A stretch of 23,525 nt of DNA from Pleurobrachia bachei (taxonomy: Eukaryota > Ctenophora > Tentaculata > Cydippida > Pleurobrachiidae): contig AVPN01000019.1 of NCBI GenBank assembly GCA_000695325.1, forward strand, positions 23,239 through 46,763. Reading direction: 5' to 3'. The notes beneath the pieces are model-generated. The model was not told the origin of the DNA and did not search any database. It saw nothing but the letters and a program-made list of their open reading frames with translations. Every line of letters starts with the position of its first letter. The stretch's first letter is position 1. This document shows positions 11,201 through 20,200 of the stretch, piece by piece. The position numbers and the translations under genes were made by a program.

Positions 11201-14200
11201 GTAGATCCTGGTAACCTAGGAAACGAATGAAAATTAAAAAACAGTGGTTTTACGGCCTATACAGTTTGTCGTCAGTAGACCTAGGAAACAGTCAAGAATT
11301 AGTTGCCACACCTCGAAATCGGGGTCCGACTGTTATAATGGAAAGATATTTTCAGTCAACAACCAGTACAGTTACTATGGTAACCATGGTTACCATGGTA
11401 ACTATGCCACATACCTGATCCGAAGCACTGCACACCCGCATAGTTCCGTTTACTGCATGCTCCATCTACGGTATCCCAGCCACTGTTCGGACAAGTATAA
11501 ATACTCTTATCCTGGGCGCTGCAGGCCACATCTGATAACCAAACTGACTCCTTACTATCCACGTCCTGGGAGAAATATATTTTAAGTCAGCTCCAAGGGT
11601 TGTGCAACCTCATCACAAACTTTCACGTTCAAAAAGCGAGAAAAGTAAACGTGGAAGAGTGAATTATCTCCACTAGGAAGGTTTGAGGACACATCCTAGG
11701 TGTGGATCGTGATCAGAGGTCATTTAACAGACAGGTCAAAAAACCTACCACACTAAGCGCTGCAATATCAACACCACCGTACCCATATCCAGGATATGTT
11801 TTACAGTAAATTGTAGCACCTGTACTTACCACGCTAATTAATTACACTTAATTAATTAATTAAAAACCTACCACACTAAGCGCTGCAATATCAACACCAC
11901 CGTACCCATAGCCAGGGAATGTTTTACAGTAGATTGTAGCGTCCGTGCTGTCCCAACCCTGGTTACAAATTACACCCCAATCGTTAATCCACTGGATCAT
12001 GGGGACACCTAGTGGTAATTAGTAGTTCATTAGACAATTAGTAGCTAATTAGGGTTTTGAACTAAGTCCTACCACAACTACATTGATCACCACACCCGGC
12101 GCAATGAGGACAGGATCTGACCAGGAGTAGGCTGGGCATCCCTGAAGGGGTTTCAGGAGGAACCACAGCAACCCAACACTATAGCTAATTAGTAGGTAGT
12201 AGTTAATTATACTTGTTTTTATATAATCTAGTCGCCATGCTTCATATATTCATTGGTTCTAGTAAAAGTTTACACATATTCTGTTTTTGAGCACTTCCTT
12301 TTCTCTTACCTATTATCGTTTTATCAGTTTTAATGTACACTGCTCCAGTTGACGCTTGCATGAATTGCTGACCCCGTTCAGTGGGACAAATAACTGTTCC
12401 TACTACAGAGAACTGTTGCTGTTTCCCGGATGTGGCGTAGGACTGTAATCCGTAAATCTTTTTACTGTCCTTATAGTACGTCTGGGTAGGGTTAATTGGT
12501 TAGTAGAATTAGATAGGGTTAGGTAGGGTTAGATATAATTAGGTAGGGTTAGATTTGCCTAGCAAGACACTGTTTCGCGGGAATAGTGCATATATTATCT
12601 TGATTTCCCAAGATTCATTCACTGATTATGCGGCTAATAAACAATCCACTGTAAATCTATACTTACAACGGCGCCAGTTTCTTCATCTAACGTCTTCACG
12701 GTATACGGATAGGCCTGATTGTTCCTCTTAGAACCCTTCTTTGTCCAAATGATGAAACTTCGCTCCGTTGGAACAATGAGAAGTTCCGAAACACCAGCAG
12801 CATCAAATTCAAACTTGAGAGGATCCCCGTCGATTGTTCCGTTACAACTTTGGTGGTACTTTTGAATGGTGAACTCACTCGCCGAGACGGAAACCTAAGC
12901 GAAATAAGAAAATTAATAGTCTTTGACCCCGATATACCGGGTACCCCCATTTACCGGGCAAAACCCTCTCCTCCGAGCATCCCGGTAAATCGGAATCCAA
13001 CTGTACACATACCTTCAGAAGGGGTTGTGTAATGCTACAAAGAATAGAAAACTCTGAAGAAGTGGATGTTATTGAGGAATTGACTGAGCCAAACACGTAT
13101 ATCAAATCTCCTGCAGACAAAGATATCCCGAACCTAAAGATGAAAGTTAGGTTAAAAAAGCTATTATTTTCTGACAACTGATGATTCGGCGGAACATCGT
13201 CAATATTTTGACATGTCTCCGTTGGGTATGAGCGGTATATAAGCGCGGAATATTATTATTATTATTAAGTCAGCTCCAAGGGTTGTGCAACCTCATCACA
13301 AACTTTCACGTTCAAAAAGCGAGAAAAGTAAACGGGGAAGAGTGAATTATCTCCACTAGGAAGGTTTGAGGACACATCCTGGGTGTGGATCGTGAGAGGT
13401 CAAAAAACGTACCACACTAAGCGCTGCAATATCAACACCACCGTACCCATAGCCAGGGTATGTTTTACAGTAGATTGTTGCATCGGTGCTGTCCCAACCC
13501 TGGTTACAAATTACACCCCAATCGTTAATCCACTGGATCATGGGGACACCTAGTGGTAATTAGTAGTTCATTAGACACTTAGTAGCTAATTAGTAGGTAG
13601 TAGTTAATTATACTTGTTTTTATATAATCTGGTCGCCATGCTAAATATATTCATTGGTTCTAGTAAAAGTTTACACATATTCTGTTTTTGAGCACTTCCT
13701 TTTCTCTTACCTATTATCGTTTTATCAGTTTTAATGTACACTGCTCCAGTTGACGCTTGCATGAACTGTTGACCCCGTTCAGTCGGACAAATAACAGTTC
13801 CTACTACAGAGAACTGTTGCTGTTTTCCGGATGTGACGTAGGACTGTAGTCCGTAAATCTTTTTACTGTCCTTATAGTACGTCTGGGTAGGGTTAATTGG
13901 TTAGTAGAATTAGATAGGGTTAGGTAGGGTTAGATATAATTAGGTAGGGTTAGATTTGCCTAGCAAGACACTGTTTCGCGGGAATAGTGCATATATTATC
14001 TTGATTTCCCAAGATTCATTCACTGATTATGCGGCTAATAAACAATCCACTGTAAATCTATACTTACAACGGCGCCAGTTTCTTCATCTAACGTCTTCAC
14101 GGTATACGGATAGGCCTGATTGTTCCTCTTAGAACCCTTCTTTGTCCAAATGATGAAACTTCGCTCCGTTGGAACAATGAGAAGTTCCGAAACACCAGCA

Positions 14201-17200
14201 GCATCAAATTCAAACTTGAGAGGATCCCCGTCGATTGTTCCGTTACAACTTTGGTGGTACTTTTGAATGGTGAACTCACTCGCCGAGACGGAAACCTAAG
14301 CGAAATAAGAAAATTAATAGTCTTTGACCCCGATATACCGGGTACCCCCATTTACCGGGCAAAACCCTCTCCTCCGAGCATCCCGGTAAATCGGAATCCA
14401 ACTGTACACATACCTTCAGAAGGGGTTGTGTAATGCTACAAAGAATAGAAAACTCTGAAGAAGTGGATGTTATTGAGGAATTGACTGAGCCAAACACGTA
14501 TATCAAATCTCCTGCAGACAAAGATATCCCGAACCTAAAGATGAAAGTTAGGTTAAAAAAGCTATTATTTTCTGACAACTGATATTCCCACCTAAGTAAT
14601 AACAATCTTAGAATCTTAGAAGTAAAACAAGGAAGTTTTAGTTCAATTTACATATAATGTAGAGCACTCTCCGGGACAAGGACCATCAACAATAACTAGA
14701 TTCATCGAAAGTTTTTACTTACGATTCGGGGAGGGTATTACTGACAGGGTATTTGCTGTAATAACTTTTATCACGCTTAGAGCAGTACGCTGTGAGGGGG
14801 TGACGAAAATTAGATAATGATTATAATCATTGGTATATATACCAAAACTCATTAAAATTAGTAGGCCGGAAAGGTTGCCATACTATTTGAGCTACCGTTG
14901 GCACCGGTACATTCACAGAGTACTGCAGACAGGGTACAGAAGTTTCATTCATCTTCACAGGGGAATGTACCGGTGGCAAAACCGAACCGGTGTAGTTCTG
15001 AATTTTGTTATTTGGTTCAACTTCCAAACTTACATGTGACGGTTATGTAACTCTTCGTAGAATTGATCTGATTGGCGTTTGACACTTGTGTGCTCAGCTT
15101 CTCGCTGTATGTTATCACCGCCCAATAGAATCGGCCACTATTCTCATCATTCAGGAGGATTTCTAGAGTGCTGTCAGACTTGGACGGATTCAGGGAGAAA
15201 TCTGAGGAGAGGGGAATGTTTATTATATTCTGTCTCAATATAAACGCGATCTATTCCTGTGTAAAATATAAGATTGTAAGAAGTCAAAGTTGTAGCGTTT
15301 TTTCAATAATTCTACTCGAATAATTCGAGCCAGATTTTAAAGAAACTCTCTAGTTTACGCAACCTGTAGGATGTATGTAAGACACAACACCATATATATG
15401 GGCATAACGTAACACATAACGCCATATTTGGGCATTACGTGACACCAACACCATATATGGGCATTACGTGACTTGATACCTGTATGTGAGCAATCCTCAT
15501 TGACAAGTCCCTCTCTATCATCGCTGCTGCACCATTGCCATGTGTACTCCAGATTCCATTCGTAGGGGTTGGTAGTTTTAACCGATACGTCCGTTAGGAT
15601 CTGGTTGTAACTTTGGAAACCGTACGCGTTGGGTTGCTCTGTTATCTGTAGAGGGAGATTATAAGAGTAGTGAATGTGGTTCTGGACTAGATCAAGTCAC
15701 TTCTGGCGTCTCATGATATTAGTGATGGAGAAAGAAAGAATGAGGGAGAAAGAGAGATATACGGGATTAACATCATTTGAACTTGTTGTATATACCAGCA
15801 ATCGTATGTGAATACGGGTCCACAACGACCTCGTTCTATCTGAAATATCTCAAGTTCATGAATTCAATGAGATTCAGGAAGTTTGAAGTGAACAGGTGAG
15901 AACTCGATGTATTATTATTCTTCTTCCAAGAGAAGAAGGAGAAGACGTCATGTCCCAAGGGATATGGAAGCTGTCAACAGCACAAAACTGCCATCAATAC
16001 TATCCGCTATGGTATGTTCTAACCAGGAACCGACCGTGTACTAGTAAAATCAGAACTCGTTATGGAGGTCACGTAACTGGTTATCACTGGTTTACAAATA
16101 AAAGGTCTTCCACCCGTACATCGTAAAATCCACTTAGTAACGAAATCACCCCTATCCCCCTAGTTCCATGGGCCGAATTACGATGCAGAATTACGCCTTG
16201 TGTATACGTTAATGCACTATTATTTTCCGCATTATCAGCCTAAATTTTGCCGAATTCGGCCATGGAACTAGGGGGTAACTTGCAGGCACGCTAAAACTTA
16301 CCCTTAGAATTCCGATTTCAGCAGAATCAGCGTCTTCCATTTCAATCGACGAGCCATCTTCGTCAGCAAACGTCACGTTGCATTTTACCTGTAATTTGAT
16401 GTATGTTGGGTAAATTAGTTTGAAATGTTGGAATCTACTTGAATAATATCTGAATTTTGGTGCAATTTGGTATGAAAAGCATGATGTGAATATACCTTTG
16501 CTTCGTGGAGAGTTGAGTTGGTCTTTGCAAACGTTATCACATTATAAAACTCGTATTTGTCCGGTCCCCCGATTGTGTCCGCTATATAGAACAAGGTTTT
16601 AGTTTGTTTACCAGTACCAAAACATCTCGTGTTTACTTTGTTCAAAGTTAAAATTAGTCAAACGGTCTAATTTGAAATTTCTTGTGAATGGATACTGGAT
16701 GAATAATTTGGAGGCTAATAAGTAAGATCCTTTATTGATTGGGAATCTAATTAATTGATTGGGAATCTATAACAGCTCAATTATATACCTTGCGTTACTC
16801 CGATACAATCTTCCTCGCAATCCTCGCTATCGTCAAATTCCAGGAATTTATATTTAGATTCACCGTCTAATTGTATACTCCAGCTGGAAACGTTTGATTT
16901 ATCAATTGGTAACAATTTAAGCTATAACTTAAATTGTTACCAAAACTAAATCAAATTTATTGGTAAATACTAAATCAAAATTTATGTTCCTTTACATACA
17001 TATTCGCTAACAATTACATACCAATCCACCTGTTTCATTCGTACAACTCAGACAAAAAACGATTTCCACTAACCTGACGTTTGACTTATCAATGGCTATC
17101 TCCGTATTAACAATACATGTCAACATTAACTTATTTCCCTCAATACCGTAGTAATATGGTTTCTCAACACCTGATGTTGATAGCACGGGGAATAGCATCG

Positions 17201-20200
17201 CTACGGTCCTGGAAAATAGGAGAAAATTAGATGAGAGAAATTTGGGGAAACTAAGATACATATTTTAGGACTATTTTGGACGAATTTAAACAAACAAGAA
17301 CACTGTAGCTTGAAAATGTATAGTATGTTGCCTAGTAAGACTGTGTTTCGAACGCCGCGCACAAAAGTCAAAGGAGGGTTAGAACATAACAAATATGTTA
17401 CCTTCGCCTAACGTAGATTTTAGAAGATTCAATGGTTCCAGGACCCTTTATATCACTGTATTCTGTTTTCACCTGTGGGTCATATGGTTTGAGAAATAGA
17501 AATTTACTAATACCCAGTGTCAATAATCCACAATTATACATATGAGAAATTCCAAACTTACTTGGAACCAGTCTCCCTCTGGTGGGGTGGGTTGTGTTGT
17601 GTTGATTGATGATTTAAGGTACCGGGCCCCGTTAATTACTTCCTCCTTTAGCTCTTGCTCATACTCTGTATTCTGTAATTTATTTAGTTAATTAATTAGT
17701 TTAACTAGATTTCAACTTAACATTATTCAGGAGGGAACTGTTTTCTACGGTCATAACATGTGAAGTGTCTTTGTTGATGAAGCGTTGATGAAGCGTTATG
17801 TGTTTGTTGATTCCTCTCTTACCAGTTTGTCGTGCCATGAAACAGCAATGTTGCTACTGGAGAGTTCCTCCGGGTAGGAGACAGTCACTGACATAGTTGA
17901 ATTGAAACCTGTAAATATTATAGGGGTTGCTAGTTGAATTGAAGGCTGTGTAAAAAACGATCAATTATTGATGTTTTAAATTTAGTCGTTATTTAATTTA
18001 CAGCAAACTGTATAAAAGTACCCCGGTATTATATATCGGGGCCCTGTAAATTGGGCTCCAACTGTACAATATTGTATGTATCTGTTTTAACATACCTTCT
18101 GAGATGAACACAACATCCGGTAGATCTCTGAAATATCTCATAACTTTGAGGGAAGTTTTCTGTAACCTCGGTGAGTTGAGACTGGTCGATTTGATGTTTT
18201 GTGTTGGAAATTCAACGTTACAGGAATACTCCCCCTCATTGCTAACTGCCACCTAAGGGGTGAAGAGTGGGGTTGTCATGACAACACGTTGATATAACAT
18301 GTTGTGATGGTGACACTTTGTCGGGGAAGCCATTAGATGTTCTCAGACCGTAGTAGCAACAGACAAACTAACCGTAGTCTAGAGAATAAATTATGTTAAC
18401 TTACTGTAGTCCAAATTAGTTTAATTTCTGATCTGAAGAAAGTTTTCGTGTACTTGGCGTCCAATTTTGCAGTTGGCGTCCACAGTCTTCCATTAAGATT
18501 CCATGAGTACTGAAACAATGTTTGGGTTAGTATCCAAAACATAGTATCCAGGCGCTTGTCATGTTCTAACCCTGATCCTTTACATTTTACAAAGCGGGAT
18601 AATAAAAATGTAATTAATTAGTTACCGAGTTAACAAGAGCATAGTCGTAGGCGTAGCAAATTAATTCGAACTCTTTTCCACCTGGAACGGCTATAGTAAC
18701 CGCTTTTTCCATGAGAATATCTAGGGGAGAGAAGGGAGTTAGTGGCATTCTTATAGGTTCGATAAAGTTCACGGAGGCTATAGATCAATTGGTAATTAAA
18801 AAGAGAAATCTCTAAAAGTGATTTCAATAAGGCTGTTATGGCACTATGCAGTGTGCATTGAACTGTGAAATAAGAATCAATTAGATCAGGCACGTGGGAT
18901 GTATTTGTGTTTAGGTTGGTGTTAGGATCCATTATTGTTTAGATTTCAACTTAACATTATTCAGGAGGGAACTGTTTTCTACGGTCATAACATGTGAAGT
19001 GTCTTTGTTGATGAAGCGTTGATGAAGCGTTATGTGTTTGTTGATTCCTCTCTTACCAGTTTGTCGTGCCATGAAACAGCAATGTTGCTACTGGAGAGTT
19101 CCTCCGGGTAGGAGACAGTCACTGACATAGTTGAATTGAAACCTGTAAATATTATAGGGGTTGCTAGTTGAATTGAAGGCTGTGTAAAAAACGATCAATT
19201 ATTGATGTTTTAAATTTAGTCGTTATTTAATTTACAGCAAACTGTATAAAAGTACCCCGGTATTATATATCGGGGCCCTGTAAATTGGGCTCCAACTGTA
19301 CAATATTGTATGTATCTGTTTTAACATACCTTCTGAGATGAACACAACATCCGGTAGATCTCTGAAATATCTCATAACTTTGAGGGAAGTTTTCTGTAAC
19401 CTCGGTGAGTTGAGACTGGTCGATTTGATGTTTTGTGTTGGAAATTCAACGTTACAGGAATACTCCCCCTCATTGCTAACTTCCACCTAAGGGGTGAAGA
19501 GTGGGGTTGTCATGACAACACGTTGATATAACATGTTGTGATGGTGACACTTTGTCGGGGAAGCCATTAGATGTTCTCAGACCGTAGTAGCAACAGACAA
19601 ACTAACCGTAGTCTAGAGAATAAATTATGTTAACTTACTGTAGTCCAAATTAGTTTAATTTCTGATCTGAAGAAAGTTTTCGTGTACTTGGCGTCCAATT
19701 TTGCAGTTGGCGTCCACAGTCTTCCATTAAGATTCCATGAGTACTGAAACAATGTTTGGGTTAGTATCCAAAAAAAAACATAGTATCCAGGCGCTTGTCA
19801 TGTTCTAACCCTGATCCTTTACATTTTACAAAGCGGGATAATAAAAATGTAATTAATTAGTTACCGAGTTAACAAGAGCATAGTCGTAGGCGTAGCAAAT
19901 TAATTCGAACTCTTTTCCACCTGGAACGGCTATAGTAACCGCTTTTTCCATGAGAATATCTAGGGGAGAGAAGGGAGTTAGTGGCATTCTTATAGGTTCG
20001 ATAAAGTTCACGGAGGCTATAGATCAATTGGTAATTAAAAAGAGAAATCTCTAAAAGTGATTTCAATAAGGCTGTTATGGCACTATGCAGTGTGCATTGA
20101 ACTGTGAAATAAGAATCAATTAGATCAGGCACGTGGGATGTATTTGTGTTTAGGTTGGTGTTAGGATCCATTATTGTTGCAATTTGCCTCAAATTTTAAT

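Larger units (their letters stand above)
11582..13182 (-). repeat. Unknown-domain/SRCR tandem block, downstream copy
   Basis: A 1,601-base copy with exons 13013-13133, 12667-12894, 12310-12481 and 11872-12008. It exceeds the upstream copy because of a 129-base insertion (12053-12181) and an extra partial exon (about 11740-11870). The upstream copy leaves in phase 0 while this copy is entered in phase 2, so joining both in series breaks the frame. Confidence 0.94.

Noticed and set aside
12850-13032. Plus-strand 60-codon frame and its twin at 14251-14433
   Set aside because: Antisense shadow of a duplicated exon and a dispersed intronic repeat.
14827-15039. Open frames on both strands between Ig6 and the linker exon
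   Set aside because: Flanking exons join perfectly in phase 1 without it, and no splice borders with the needed phase exist. It is treated as intron with a small inverted repeat.
18630-18932. Minus-strand 100-codon frame (and twin at 19869-20192)
   Set aside because: It reads the Ig3 first exon in the wrong frame plus its upstream intron; the spliced frame with the Ig motif is the supported one.
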